Shown: positions 6,741 through 15,954, counted from the first letter of the stretch. The stretch: DNA of 22,675 bases from JBOFFI01 sp051657245 (GCA_051657245.1 JBOFKI010000060.1:1-22675), one strand, 5' to 3'. Notes: a model not told the origin generated them from the sequence alone. A program made the numbers and translations.

Positions 6741-7433
6741 ATGGCTGACTTTTTAGACGAGCTTCAAGAAGACATTCGTCAAGAAAAGTATGAGAATCTT
6801 TGGAAGGCCTATGGCCATTTCCTTCTCTTGGGTGTTTTTTTGATCCTTGCAGGAACAGGGCTTTACATCGGTTGGAGAAGTTATCAAGACCGTGGATATC
6901 AAGCTGAAGCAACAAGCTATCAGCGCGCTTTGGATCTCTTGAAAACCGGAAAAAAAGCGGAAGCTCTTGAGCTTTTCAAACACCTTGAAACAACGTCTTC
7001 TGGGTATGGCTTATTGGCTAAATTGCGTCAAATTTCCCTTCAGACAGAGGCTTTCACAAATAACCCCTCTCAAGATCAACTCCAGCTTGTAAGACAACAT
7101 GTTGAAGAGATAGTGAAAAATCGAGGAACAGATGGTGCTCTTAAAGGCCTCCTTAGCACCCATCTTGCTTTGCTGGTGGTGCAAACCATGGTTTCTGACC
7201 CACTCATTCAGCAAGGGTTGGAACAACAGATTACACCCCATAATCCATGGAAAGGACTTGGGCTGGAAATCATCCTTTTGCAGGCATTTCAACAACAAAA
7301 TATGCAACGCGTTGAGACGGTTCTTTCAACCTTGATGGCTTCCCGAGATGTGCCCTCCAGCTTGCAGACTCGGATAGGGTTGGAAGCGATAGGCGCTGGT
7401 TTGGGGATTCCGTCTTCTCGTGAGCATAAATAA
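6741..7433 (+). CDS. YfgM-like membrane-anchored TPR protein
   Basis: A 230-residue protein. An N-terminal cytoplasmic stretch with the family motif FLDELQEDIRQEKYENLWKA is followed by one membrane helix (about 27-46, LLLGVFLILAGTGLYIGW). Then come helical repeats with YQRALDLLKTGKKAEALELF resembling TPR units. This layout fits the YfgM/DUF2133 family, which sits in the inner membrane facing the periplasm, contacts the SecYEG translocon and periplasmic chaperones, and is usually encoded beside bamB. That neighbour is present here after 38 nt. The repeats are weak and the C-terminal half is diverged from E. coli YfgM, so the family is clear but the partner set is inferred. Ribosome site weak. 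Confidence 0.78.
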   Translation: MADFLDELQEDIRQEKYENLWKAYGHFLLLGVFLILAGTGLYIGWRSYQDRGYQAEATSYQRALDLLKTGKKAEALELFKHLETTSSGYGLLAKLRQISLQTEAFTNNPSQDQLQLVRQHVEEIVKNRGTDGALKGLLSTHLALLVVQTMVSDPLIQQGLEQQITPHNPWKGLGLEIILLQAFQQQNMQRVETVLSTLMASRDVPSSLQTRIGLEAIGAGLGIPSSREHK

Positions 7434-7471
7434 CATTCTTCTCCCTTTGTAACGCTTGATGAAAGATTAAC

Positions 7472-8812
7472 ATGAAGAGACACCAGAAAATGAGCTTTTT
7501 TTTTCAAACAACTTCGCTATTGGGGTTAATTAGCCTACTTGCAGGGTGCGAGATATTTGACAAAAAAGAAAAACCTCCTTTAGAAGGAAAAAGGATTCCC
7601 GTCGCTTTTGGAGACTCCAGCCTAAGATCGGACGTTACGCTTGTTCCAAAACAAATCGACTTACCTGCAGCGGTGTCTGTTTCTGCCTGGGAACAATCTG
7701 GGTTTAATGCTGCCCACACAACGCCCCATGTCCGTTTTTCTAAAAAATTGAAAGCGGTGGGTTCTTTCTCCTTTGGAACAGGCAGGTCTGAGGATGGACG
7801 CATGTTAAGCGCACCCATTCTTACAGGTGGCGTTCTTTATGGTGTTGATGCTCAAACCCGCCTACGCGCTTTTTCAACAAAGACGAGGGAGATGCTCTGG
7901 GAAGTAGATCTTTCCCCAGAGAATAAAGCCGGGGAATATGCTTTGGGTGGTGGTGTTGCTTATGGAAAAGGAGCACTTTTTGCAACAACTGCCTATGGCG
8001 ATCTAATTTCTTTAGATGCAAAAACAGGGAAAGAGCATTGGAAAAAGCCACTGGGGAGCCCCTGTCGCGCAGCACCTATCTTTCAAGATGGGCAAGTGTA
8101 TGTGATGACAGTAGACAATCAACTCCATGTTTTCCAGGATAAAACAGGTGAATTGCTATGGAGCCACGCAGGCATTGCCGAAAATTTAGGTCTTTTGGGG
8201 ACATCTCTTCCTGCTGTTCTCGGGGATACGGTTGTGGTAGCGTATTCGTCAGGAGAGGTGTTTGGGCTTAAAGCCGGCAGCGGAACCGTCATGTGGTCTG
8301 AAAGCGTTTCTGCCTCTAAAAAAGGAGACTTGGCTTCCAGCTTAACTCACGTGCAGGCCCTTCCCGTTATAGATGGCAATACAGTTTATATTCTCAACCA
8401 AGATGGCCGCATGGCGGCGCTTCATGTTCAAAATGGTCGTCGGTTGTGGGAGCGAGACATTGCAGGCATTCAAACCCCTGTTGTTGCCGGGGATTCCCTC
8501 TTTCTCCTAAGCCAACAAAATGAACTGATTTGTTTGGATAAGGCCTATGGCCATGTCCATTGGGTTAAAAAATTACCAGAACCCCAAGGGTTTGAGGGAA
8601 AGAATGCCTGGGCAGGCCCCTTGGCTGTTGAAGGGAATCTTTATGTGGTTGGCATTCAAGGAGTGATGCTGGCCATCTCCCCCCAAACGGGTGAGATTCA
8701 AAAAAGCTATCCCCTTCCCCATGGCGCATCGCTGCCTCCCATCGTAACATCCCAAGGTTTTTACGTCTTAACGGAAGATGGCACCCTAACGGTTTTTGAG
8801 CCCGCGTTGTGA
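7472..8812 (+). CDS. bamB: Outer-membrane assembly lipoprotein BamB (PQQ-like beta-propeller)
   Basis: A 446-residue lipoprotein. Residues 1-26 are a signal peptide ending in the lipobox LLAGC, with Cys26 as the lipidated residue, and Asp30 far enough away to allow outer-membrane sorting. The rest is a beta-propeller of PQQ-type repeats: TKTREMLWEVDL, DAKTGKEHWKKPLG, DKTGELLWSHAG, LKAGSGTVMWSE, VQNGRRLWERDI, DKAYGHVHWVKKL and SPQTGEIQKSY mark successive blades. BamB is a non-essential scaffold of the BAM complex that inserts outer-membrane proteins. A second ATG at 7490 (Met7) is also possible; the upstream one is kept because neither has a strong ribosome site. The stop codon overlaps the tsaD start by 4 nt, so the two are translationally coupled. 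Confidence 0.92.
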   Translation: MKRHQKMSFFFQTTSLLGLISLLAGCEIFDKKEKPPLEGKRIPVAFGDSSLRSDVTLVPKQIDLPAAVSVSAWEQSGFNAAHTTPHVRFSKKLKAVGSFSFGTGRSEDGRMLSAPILTGGVLYGVDAQTRLRAFSTKTREMLWEVDLSPENKAGEYALGGGVAYGKGALFATTAYGDLISLDAKTGKEHWKKPLGSPCRAAPIFQDGQVYVMTVDNQLHVFQDKTGELLWSHAGIAENLGLLGTSLPAVLGDTVVVAYSSGEVFGLKAGSGTVMWSESVSASKKGDLASSLTHVQALPVIDGNTVYILNQDGRMAALHVQNGRRLWERDIAGIQTPVVAGDSLFLLSQQNELICLDKAYGHVHWVKKLPEPQGFEGKNAWAGPLAVEGNLYVVGIQGVMLAISPQTGEIQKSYPLPHGASLPPIVTSQGFYVLTEDGTLTVFEPAL

Positions 8813-9849
8813 TAGATCCACAGGTTGTTTTGGGGATTGAGACAAGCTGTGACGAAACGGCCGTTGGCATTGTTACACGAGGCCATCAGATTTTAGCAAA
8901 CCTGGTGCCGTCTCAGATCCACCACCATCAACCCTATGGGGGCGTGGTCCCAGAGCTTGCAGCAAGGTCCCATCTTGAAACCCTTTCCTCTCTTGTCTCT
9001 GAGGCCCTCAGCGCCGCTAGACTTTCCTTGCATGATCTTGACGGCATTGCTGCGACAGGAGGTCCTGGTCTGATTGGAGGGTTGATCATAGGCGCTACGT
9101 TTGCAAAAACCCTTGCGTGGTCTATCCACAAGCCTTTTATTGCGGTTAATCACTTGGAAGCCCATGGGCTCACTGCCAGGCTTACCCATAAAATCTCCTT
9201 TCCCTATGTATTGCTCCTGATTTCTGGTGGGCATTGCCAATTCCTCCTGGCTGAAGCCTTGGGAGTGTATCATCTGCTGGGTACAACCCGAGACGATGCT
9301 GTAGGAGAAACTTTTGATAAAGTCGCGCGGATGCTGGGGTTACCCTATCCAGGAGGGCCTGCCATTGAAGACAAGGCGAAAGCAGGCAACCCCAACCGCT
9401 TCACGCTTCCTATGCCTTTAGCTTCTGAAAAAACTTGTGATTTTTCTTTCTCTGGGCTGAAGGCAGCTGTACGGCGTGTTATTGAGGGGCTCCCACAACC
9501 CTTATCAGATGAAGCAATTTGCGATATTTCAGCCAGCTTTCAACGAACCGTTGGAGCCATTTTCAAAAGCCGGGTGGGCTATGCATTGACCAACGCAACG
9601 GCTAAAATTCCACAAGCACGCCACCTTGTAGCCGCCGGGGGCGTTGCTTCGAACCAAGCCTTACGAGCGATCTTAGAAGCAGAAGCAGCAAAAGCTGGCT
9701 GGGAGGCGATCTTCCCGCCGGGACCTTTGTGTACAGATAACGGTGTCATGGTTGCCTGGGCAGGACTTGAATATTTACGCCTTAGAAAAACCACAGGCTC
9801 AGATTTTTCTCCTGTCCCAAGATGGCCTCTGTGGGAAACATCAAAGTAA
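8809..9849 (+). CDS. tsaD: tRNA t6A37 threonylcarbamoyltransferase TsaD
   Basis: A 346-residue protein of the ASKHA (Kae1/YgjD) fold. It starts at a GTG inside the GTGA overlap with the bamB stop. VLGIETSCDETAVGIV opens the ATPase fold, VVPELAARSHLE is the family signature, His115 and His119 in VNHLEAHG are the metal ligands, and LISGGHCQFLL and PLCTDNGVMVAWAG are further hallmarks. TsaD transfers the threonylcarbamoyl group made by TsaC onto A37 of ANN-reading tRNAs, together with TsaB and TsaE, and is essential in most bacteria. tsaB, tsaC and tsaE are not in this window. Placement behind bamB, where many relatives have der, is unusual but the protein looks complete and normal. Confidence 0.95.
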   Translation: MIDPQVVLGIETSCDETAVGIVTRGHQILANLVPSQIHHHQPYGGVVPELAARSHLETLSSLVSEALSAARLSLHDLDGIAATGGPGLIGGLIIGATFAKTLAWSIHKPFIAVNHLEAHGLTARLTHKISFPYVLLLISGGHCQFLLAEALGVYHLLGTTRDDAVGETFDKVARMLGLPYPGGPAIEDKAKAGNPNRFTLPMPLASEKTCDFSFSGLKAAVRRVIEGLPQPLSDEAICDISASFQRTVGAIFKSRVGYALTNATAKIPQARHLVAAGGVASNQALRAILEAEAAKAGWEAIFPPGPLCTDNGVMVAWAGLEYLRLRKTTGSDFSPVPRWPLWETSK

Positions 9850-9860
9850 AAAATAACTGT

Positions 9861-9896
9861 CTATTGGCTATTTTATTAGCTAAATAGTTTTTTGAT
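9861..9896 (+). terminator. Probable terminator after tsaD
   Basis: CTATTGGCT (9861-9869) can pair with AGCTAAATAG (9878-9887) with one bulged base and a G-T pair, followed by a run of six T. It starts 12 nt after the tsaD stop codon. Confidence 0.5.
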
Positions 9897-9990
9897 TTAA
9901 CAATTTTTTTAATACATTAATTGAAGTTTATATCATATCTATTTTTTTTTAGATAGCATTTCAAATACGTCTTTTCTAAATTTGGCCTTT

Positions 9991-10036
9991 AAAGCCAGAA
10001 AGAAGGCTTTCTATCATTTTTTCAAAAGAAAAAATG
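9991..10036 (+). promoter_or_regulatory. Two consecutive hairpins in the leader of the repeat-protein gene
   Basis: AAAGCC (9991-9996) pairs with GGCTTT (10005-10010). Directly after, CATTTTTTC (10015-10023) pairs perfectly with GAAAAAATG (10028-10036) around AAAA. The second hairpin ends 32 nt before the ATG at 10069. They may be a leader structure or a dyad operator. The first, followed by a T run, could also act as a terminator. Confidence 0.4.
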
Positions 10037-10068
10037 AATAAAAAAATAGATTAAGGGAGAAAATCAGA

Positions 10069-11406
10069 ATGAATAACCGGATTAAATTTGGATCTCGTGT
10101 AAGGTTAAATATTTGCTTGCTCGCATTGTTGGCAGCTTCAGAATCTTTAATGGCTGAAAAAGAAGACGCATCTGCCATTGGTGAAAACATAACGATGACA
10201 TCACTAAAAAAAAGATCCTTCAAAGACACGCTCTCCATCTTGGGGAATGAGAAGCACGCTGACCATGCTATTGTCAGAAGCCACCTTACTACACCAGAGC
10301 ATTTCAGAGACTATACACAGAGTCTGTCTTTAGGCAACATATCGGAATTGGCAAAAATGGATCCAGATTATAAAAGCTTTGCGGTCATGGCTTTGTTGGG
10401 AAGCCTTGATAAAAATCGGGTGAAGCATGCAGGATCTCTGACTTTAGAAATTTTTAACGATGCTGGGCTTACCCGGCACCATAAAACCGTCCAAGAGGCA
10501 CTCTTAACCCACTTCCAAACTGCTCCCGAAAGGATTTTGCCTTTGGAACATGTAAAAACCTTCATGGGAAGAGGAGAAGCCTTAAATTTTTGGGGTTCTT
10601 TATATTTGTTTAAATCGAAAGATGATGAAAAACGAGCTGCTGCTGAGGAAAAACTGTTGGGCGCATTAAAAGACACAAGCCATCCTCACCATCAATTTAC
10701 AAGAGACCAATTGCAAGACCACTTCCAAAATGCTGATAAGAGAATCATTCCTTTGAAAACTATGGAGAAAATTTTCAAAGAGCTGCCAGCTTTAACGTTT
10801 CATGGTTCTTTACATTTATTTAAATCAAACGATGCAAAAAAACATGCTGTTGGCTTTAAAAACCTTAAGGAAATTTTGTCTGATTCTAAGCACCTCAGCC
10901 ACAGTGATGCTCGTTACGTATTAAGCTCTTCCAATGAATTTGAAGAGATCACGAAAAAACTTTCAAAAAAGCAAAAAGATGAATTATCCAATATTTTTAA
11001 TAAAAACAACTATATGTGTCCTGCTGGAGTTGGAATTCCATCCCCTAAGTTGGATTGTTCCTTCGATTCAGATGCGATACAACCAATCGACAGTCCCATT
11101 CCTGCGCCTCGGACGATGAGAGCGGAAATGAAGCCAACAGATATACAAAATGATCCCGCAGATTTTACAGAGTTATTAAATAAGGTTTCTGGCATCAGCA
11201 GAAACCTACTTCCATCTGTTGTAGCTGATTTAAAAAAGCTTTCACTTGATCAACAGAGTATAGTTTTTCAACATCTGACAAATCAAAATCCAACCGATGG
11301 ATACGCATTATCCCAGGCTTTGAAGTCTTTTACAAATTCCTCCTTAACCCAAGAAGAAAAAAATATCTTGGCCACCACTGCGTGGAATTTGAATCCTGAA
11401 TACTAG
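10069..11406 (+). CDS. Secreted protein of unknown function with 70-residue helical repeats
   Basis: A 445-residue protein with a signal peptide: basic MNNRIKFGSRVR, hydrophobic core LNICLLALLAAS, likely cleavage after SLMA (residue 29). AAGGGAG 9 nt before the ATG fixes the start. Residues about 70-139, 140-209 and 210-279 are repeats of exactly 70 residues. The last two are obvious: LTHFQTAPERILPLE against LQDHFQNADKRIIPLK, and WGSLYLFKSKDDEKRAA against HGSLHLFKSNDAKKHAV. The first matches at SLDKNRVKHA. A partial fourth begins at 281 (VLSSSNEFEEITKKLS against HLTTPEHFRDYTQSLS). The C-terminal third has a Cys pair (317, 330), a Pro-rich link (338-347) and a helical end. No known domain is recognised. 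It stands alone between two terminators. An exported or host-directed role is inference only. Confidence 0.75.
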   Translation: MNNRIKFGSRVRLNICLLALLAASESLMAEKEDASAIGENITMTSLKKRSFKDTLSILGNEKHADHAIVRSHLTTPEHFRDYTQSLSLGNISELAKMDPDYKSFAVMALLGSLDKNRVKHAGSLTLEIFNDAGLTRHHKTVQEALLTHFQTAPERILPLEHVKTFMGRGEALNFWGSLYLFKSKDDEKRAAAEEKLLGALKDTSHPHHQFTRDQLQDHFQNADKRIIPLKTMEKIFKELPALTFHGSLHLFKSNDAKKHAVGFKNLKEILSDSKHLSHSDARYVLSSSNEFEEITKKLSKKQKDELSNIFNKNNYMCPAGVGIPSPKLDCSFDSDAIQPIDSPIPAPRTMRAEMKPTDIQNDPADFTELLNKVSGISRNLLPSVVADLKKLSLDQQSIVFQHLTNQNPTDGYALSQALKSFTNSSLTQEEKNILATTAWNLNPEY

Positions 11407-11433
11407 ATTTTGTCTTTTTTATCGCGGTTGACC

Positions 11434-11463
11434 AGGGAGGGCTTCACAGGCCCTCCTTTTTTT
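11434..11463 (+). terminator. Strong rho-independent terminator
   Basis: GGAGGGC (11436-11442) pairs exactly with GCCCTCC (11450-11456) around a 7-nt loop, extended by an A-T and a G-T pair, followed by seven T. It closes the repeat-protein gene. The stem also contains the stop codon of the convergent rpe gene. Confidence 0.85.
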
Positions 11464-12151
11464 CAATGGATCTCTTGTGTCTATCACCCCGAAGGGCTTC
11501 GATCGCTTGGCCGTAAGATTCCGTCTTAAAAATGCTGCTTCCTGCCACAAGCACATCTGCGCCCGCTTCAACCGCCAGGTGTGCTGTTTCTGGATTGATG
11601 CCACCGTCCACCTGGAGATGAATGTTTCTTCCCCACTGGGTAATCTTGCGACGTATATCACGTATCTTTTCCAGCTGGGAGACCAAAAAAGGCTGCCCCC
11701 CAAAGCCAGGGGCAACCGTCATCACTAAGACTAAATCAAGATGCTCGTAAACAAAATCAAGACAACTGGGAGACGTTGCAGGGTTAAGGGCAACTCCAGC
11801 TCGTTTCCCAAGGGCTTTAATAGATTGAAGGGTTCGGTTTAAATGGGCGCAAGCCTCTGCGTGAACTGTTAAGCCATCTGCACCAGCCTGCGCAAAAACA
11901 GGAATCCATACGTCAGGCTGGGTAACCATAAGATGGACATCAAAAAAAAGTGGCGTGATGGGGCGCAAAGCTTTTACAGTCGACGGACCAAGGGCCATAT
12001 TTGGAACAAAATGGCCATCCATGACATCCAAGTGCAGCCAATCTGCCCCAGCTTGGGTCACGGCGCAGACCTCATCTCCAAGCTTCGTCATATCTGACGT
12101 CAAAAGAGAGGGAGAGATTCGAACAGGTGCCCTAACATCAGCATTTCCCAT
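11444..12151 (-). CDS. rpe: Ribulose-phosphate 3-epimerase
   Basis: A 235-residue TIM-barrel enzyme that interconverts ribulose 5-phosphate and xylulose 5-phosphate in the pentose phosphate pathway. ISPSLLTSDM with the catalytic Ser, WLHLDVMDGHFVPNMALGP with the metal-binding and catalytic Asp, FFDVHLMVTQPD with the metal His, and LQVDGGINPETA with the second catalytic Asp are all present. The phosphate loop reads VAPGFGGQPF where most relatives have VNPGFGGQ, a mild change. AAGGGA 7 nt before the ATG supports the start. It lies 64 nt behind cckA on the same strand; a TCTTAAG/CTTAAGA inverted repeat in the gap has no T run, so readthrough from cckA is plausible. Confidence 0.95.
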   Translation of the reverse strand: MGNADVRAPVRISPSLLTSDMTKLGDEVCAVTQAGADWLHLDVMDGHFVPNMALGPSTVKALRPITPLFFDVHLMVTQPDVWIPVFAQAGADGLTVHAEACAHLNRTLQSIKALGKRAGVALNPATSPSCLDFVYEHLDLVLVMTVAPGFGGQPFLVSQLEKIRDIRRKITQWGRNIHLQVDGGINPETAHLAVEAGADVLVAGSSIFKTESYGQAIEALRGDRHKRSIEKKEGL

Positions 12152-12215
12152 TTTGATTCCCTTATCTTAGTGCATTCTTAAGATTCAGTCTACCACACCT
12201 TAAGACAGCAAAGCA

Positions 12216-14672
12216 CTAGCCATTTTTTGCAAGGCGCTGTTTATTTGGGATAAAATCTTCCTTATGCAAAACTTCGTGCACTTTTAACGCAAGTTCGTTA
12301 AGAGAGAAAGGCTTGGGTAGGAAATGGAGATCCTTGATAGGGCACTTAATTTGCGCCTCAACATCTTCTTGGGGATACCCGGAAACAAAAATAACTTTAA
12401 TATCAGGTTTAAACTCGTAAGCTTGATTCACGAGGGAAGGTCCATCCATACCAGGCATCACCACATCTGTAATCAAGAGATGAATGGGATACTGATTTTC
12501 CAGAATTTCAAGGGCATGCTTGCCATCCCTCGCTTCAAAAACCTGATATCCTTTGCTCTTTAAAGCCCGTGAAGCAAAGAGCCTCACAGGATCTTCATCC
12601 TCCACCAACAACACGTGGGCAGAACCTGTTAGGTCAATCGCCTTAGGAGTTTTAACGATTTCTTTCTCTTCTTCCTTTCGTTCAGCTGCCTTCTTCTTTT
12701 TTTCAAGAAATTTAGGGATATAGATTGAAAAAGTTGTCCCTTTTTCAAGGGAGCTTTCGACCACAATACCCCCAGAAAGCTGTTTCACAATCTGATGCAC
12801 ATTAGAAAGCCCAAGCCCTGTTCCTTGGGAAGGATCTTTTGTTGAGAAAAATGGATCAAAAATCTGCTCTAAGCATTCTTCTGAAATGCCACATCCTGTA
12901 TCTACCACATCTACGACCACATAAATTTTCGGCTGGATAGTTTCTTTATAAAGCTGAAGGGGCTCTTTCAGCTGAACCATCCGGGTTCGGATGGTCAGTT
13001 TACCTCCAAGAACCATAGCATCTCTGGCATTAATCACCAAATTCACAATAATTTGTTCAAGTTGCCCTTGGTCGGCAAAAATAAACCCAACATCGCGCTC
13101 GTGCTTCAGCGTCAGTTCAACCTTGCTTCCAATCAAACGCCGCAACAGGAATGAAAGCTCATTCAAGCATTCCCGCACGTCCAGTGGTTTTGGGTCTGGC
13201 GCTGTTTGTTTGGCAAACAGTAGCAATTGGCGCACCAAATTGGTTGCTCGATTAGCATTTTGCTTAATCTGCATGATATCTGTAAACGATTGATCTTGGG
13301 GGGTGTGCCGTTGTAATAATAAATCACAAAAGCCCAGCATGGCCGTGAGCAGATTATTAAAATCATGGGTAATGCCGCTGGCTAACTGCCCTAAAGCTTG
13401 AAGCTTTTGGGATTCCAAGCTCTGGGTCTCCATTTTTTTAAGCTCTGTTAAATCATGGAGGAAGATGATGAAATAACTGGTCTTAGGATCATCCACCATC
13501 ACCAGATAACGCGCGTAAATGCCAAGAATTCGAGATTCGATTCCTTTAAAAGAAAAGAGAAGCGGTTGTTTGAGCTCTCTGTTATAACGAACTGCCTGAA
13601 AAAATTTTGCTAAAGCGCTGCGTTCTTCTTCTGCAACCCAATGGGAAAGTGGACGTTGGTGCACACGACGTTCTTGAACCAAATCTTGAAATGCGCGGTT
13701 GGTCGACTTAATATACCCGGCTTGGTCTAAAATTAGGGCTGGCATCGGAAAGCCCTCTAAAAGAGCAGCATCATCCGCCTCCTTTCGCAAAGCAATAACC
13801 TGATCAGATGTTGCGAGCAAAACACACACCGCATCATGCTCTTGAAGGGGAACAGCCCGCAAAACAGTCGCTTCTTCCTGCTGATTTTGGACACTCTTGA
13901 AGAGCAAAACCGCATGGTCACCTTCCTGCCAAGAGCTTTCTGGCTCTTCAACCAAACAATCATAAAAATTCTTACCCAAGATTTCTTCAGGCGTGTAACC
14001 AAGCCACTCATAAAACGTAGCATTTGCATAAAGAATCTTGCCTTCTAAAGAGGCCACAAATGCAGGCGAGGGATAACTATTGAGAATGTCAGAAAAAATA
14101 GACCCCTCAGAAAAAAAAGCATCTTCCTGGGAAGCAGAAGGCTGGATGAACCATGCCACACCACCACCCGTTGGAAGGGGTTTCACGCAGATATGAAATC
14201 GCTTGACTTTGTCTTGGATGAGCCAATCAACCAGCTCATTTCCCTCTTGTTGGTGCAGGGTATACATTTTAAGGCGCGCCAGGGAATCTTTAGATTCTTG
14301 TGACTGGATAAATGCATCAAAAAAAACAAGCTGGATTTGATCAACATGCGAAGGGAAGAACTGAAAAAAATCACAGGAAGCCTTGTTTGCAAATGCCAAT
14401 TTTCCCTGGACATCGAATAGCATAACACCCTCAGGCGACATTTCCTGAATAGCTTCCAACGCCACAGTTTTTCCAGATTTTTTTGATTTGAGGAAATAAT
14501 GGGCCAAAAACCCCAACACAACGCCGTTGAGAGCAAAAATCAGGCCCCCCCCCTGTTCGAAAAAGAGAAAACCTCCCCACAGGCTCAAACAAAAACTTGA
14601 AAACAGAGCAAATGCCAAGAAAACCCTTTTAAAATGCCGGAAAGAACCTTGGATAAAATTGAAATAACGCAT
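12216..14672 (-). CDS. cckA: Hybrid sensor histidine kinase of the CckA type
   Basis: An 818-residue hybrid kinase. Two membrane helices lie at about 16-33 and 43-60. PAS-like domains follow at about 75-175, 190-290 and 300-410; the middle one, with LYANATFYEWLGYTPEEILG, is clearest. The HisKA box is ASGITHDFNNLL with phosphoacceptor His436. The HATPase has N-box residues Asn544 and Asn548, then DTGCGI and GTGLGLSNV. A REC domain (about 685-800) has acidic EDED, phospho-Asp736 in LLITDVVMPGMDG and Lys787. CckA phosphorylates the ChpT phosphotransferase, which passes the phosphate to CtrA and CpdR to control the alphaproteobacterial cell cycle; CckA can also act as a phosphatase. All key residues are intact. 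It is the one regulatory protein here that firmly indicates Alphaproteobacteria. A generic PAS hybrid kinase is the alternative. Confidence 0.88.
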   Translation of the reverse strand: MRYFNFIQGSFRHFKRVFLAFALFSSFCLSLWGGFLFFEQGGGLIFALNGVVLGFLAHYFLKSKKSGKTVALEAIQEMSPEGVMLFDVQGKLAFANKASCDFFQFFPSHVDQIQLVFFDAFIQSQESKDSLARLKMYTLHQQEGNELVDWLIQDKVKRFHICVKPLPTGGGVAWFIQPSASQEDAFFSEGSIFSDILNSYPSPAFVASLEGKILYANATFYEWLGYTPEEILGKNFYDCLVEEPESSWQEGDHAVLLFKSVQNQQEEATVLRAVPLQEHDAVCVLLATSDQVIALRKEADDAALLEGFPMPALILDQAGYIKSTNRAFQDLVQERRVHQRPLSHWVAEEERSALAKFFQAVRYNRELKQPLLFSFKGIESRILGIYARYLVMVDDPKTSYFIIFLHDLTELKKMETQSLESQKLQALGQLASGITHDFNNLLTAMLGFCDLLLQRHTPQDQSFTDIMQIKQNANRATNLVRQLLLFAKQTAPDPKPLDVRECLNELSFLLRRLIGSKVELTLKHERDVGFIFADQGQLEQIIVNLVINARDAMVLGGKLTIRTRMVQLKEPLQLYKETIQPKIYVVVDVVDTGCGISEECLEQIFDPFFSTKDPSQGTGLGLSNVHQIVKQLSGGIVVESSLEKGTTFSIYIPKFLEKKKKAAERKEEEKEIVKTPKAIDLTGSAHVLLVEDEDPVRLFASRALKSKGYQVFEARDGKHALEILENQYPIHLLITDVVMPGMDGPSLVNQAYEFKPDIKVIFVSGYPQEDVEAQIKCPIKDLHFLPKPFSLNELALKVHEVLHKEDFIPNKQRLAKNG

Positions 14673-14787
14673 AGTTTTTTACTTGATCTATCCTGACTAC
14701 AAACGGGAACAGCAGTAAGCGAATACGCAATCCATTCCCTTTCTTGTAAAGCTTTTTTTCAAGACACACAAGAGATTGTATGCTTTT

Positions 14788-15864
14788 TCAGACTAAATGC
14801 GCTATTTTGAGACAATGTGCCACTTTTTTCATAAGGGTTGAGAAAGCGTAATGAGAGAAATCTGATGGATCAACCCACTTACCTTGACGGGGAAGCTCTT
14901 TTTGAAATGGCTTATCCAGCTTTCCATGCCAAACCCGAAGCTCCAATTTAAAATGGGTAAACGTGTGGCGAACTAACGCTTCAAGATGGCCCCTCTGGGC
15001 CTTCGCACATAAGAAACGTAAGTCTTCTGGAATAGGCTGTTGCTCATCACTACCCTCCTCCCAAGAAGTGGAAGGAAATGTCATCAACCCTTTCAAAAGG
15101 GCTTCTGTCTGCTGAGGATGAATCAATATCTGCCCATTCAGATTTTCTAACAAAAAAACGGTCCCTCTCCGCACAGGTAGGGTAACTTTGGCTTGTTTAC
15201 GGGGAAAGTGGTCCATCACCTGCTGCTGAAATGCCCTACACCCTCTTTGAATAGGGCATGCTGAACAAAACGGTTGTTGGGGTTTACAAAGGGTTGCTCC
15301 CAGATCCATCAGCGCTTGGGTATAGTCTCCCACCTGGGTTTGGGGGAGGGCTTGCTCAGCAAGAGACAAAACTTCTTTTCGCAACGCTGTGGGGCCTTGG
15401 GCATCCAAAAGGTAATATCGGCTAAATACCCGCATAATATTGCCGTCAATGGCAACAGCTTGTTTTTCAAATGCAATGGCTGCAACAGCAGCAGCCGTAT
15501 AAGGCCCAAGACCTGGCAAATGCCTAAGCAAGGTCTCTTCCTTGGGAAGTTCTCCTCCCCTCTCCCGTGATATAATCTCTGCACATTCTTTGAGAGCCCG
15601 TGCCCTTCGATAGTAGCCAAGTCCCTGCCAAGCATGCATCACCTCCTCCAAAGATGCTTTGGCAAGAGAGTCAAGCGTGGGCCAACGTTCAACAAAAATC
15701 GTAAAATAGGGTATGACAGTTACAACCTGGGTTTGCTGCAACATCATCTCACTCAACCATACATGATAGGGGTTAGGTGTTTCCCCAGGCCTTGCGCGCC
15801 AAGGCAGGTGACGCGCGTGCTGCCCATACCAGACCAGGAGTTCTTGGGTTAAAAAAGGGAGCAT
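14788..15864 (-). CDS. mutY: A/G-specific adenine DNA glycosylase MutY
   Basis: A 358-residue base-excision enzyme that removes adenine opposite 8-oxoguanine. The helix-hairpin-helix glycosylase core holds the catalytic Glu39 in SEMMLQQTQV and Asp140 in AIDGNIMRVFSR, with HLPGLGPYTAAAV as the hairpin motif. The 4Fe-4S cluster cysteines are 193, 200, 203 and 209 (spacing 6-2-5). The C-terminal NUDIX-like domain (about 225-350), which reads the 8-oxoG, begins at RRGTVFLLEN and includes VRHTFTHFKLELRVW. Length matches the family. The ribosome site is weak, but the N-terminus aligns with homologues, so the ATG at 15864 is kept. The small unknown gene lies 90 nt upstream on the same strand. Confidence 0.96.
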   Translation of the reverse strand: MLPFLTQELLVWYGQHARHLPWRARPGETPNPYHVWLSEMMLQQTQVVTVIPYFTIFVERWPTLDSLAKASLEEVMHAWQGLGYYRRARALKECAEIISRERGGELPKEETLLRHLPGLGPYTAAAVAAIAFEKQAVAIDGNIMRVFSRYYLLDAQGPTALRKEVLSLAEQALPQTQVGDYTQALMDLGATLCKPQQPFCSACPIQRGCRAFQQQVMDHFPRKQAKVTLPVRRGTVFLLENLNGQILIHPQQTEALLKGLMTFPSTSWEEGSDEQQPIPEDLRFLCAKAQRGHLEALVRHTFTHFKLELRVWHGKLDKPFQKELPRQGKWVDPSDFSHYAFSTLMKKVAHCLKIAHLV

Positions 15865-15954
15865 TTACCAAAGCAGTTAAATTAAGTTGAGTTACCCCTT
15901 CCACATTAAACCAACATGCCCCTTGGCGCAAAGCCTATGAAGAAAAAAAACTTA

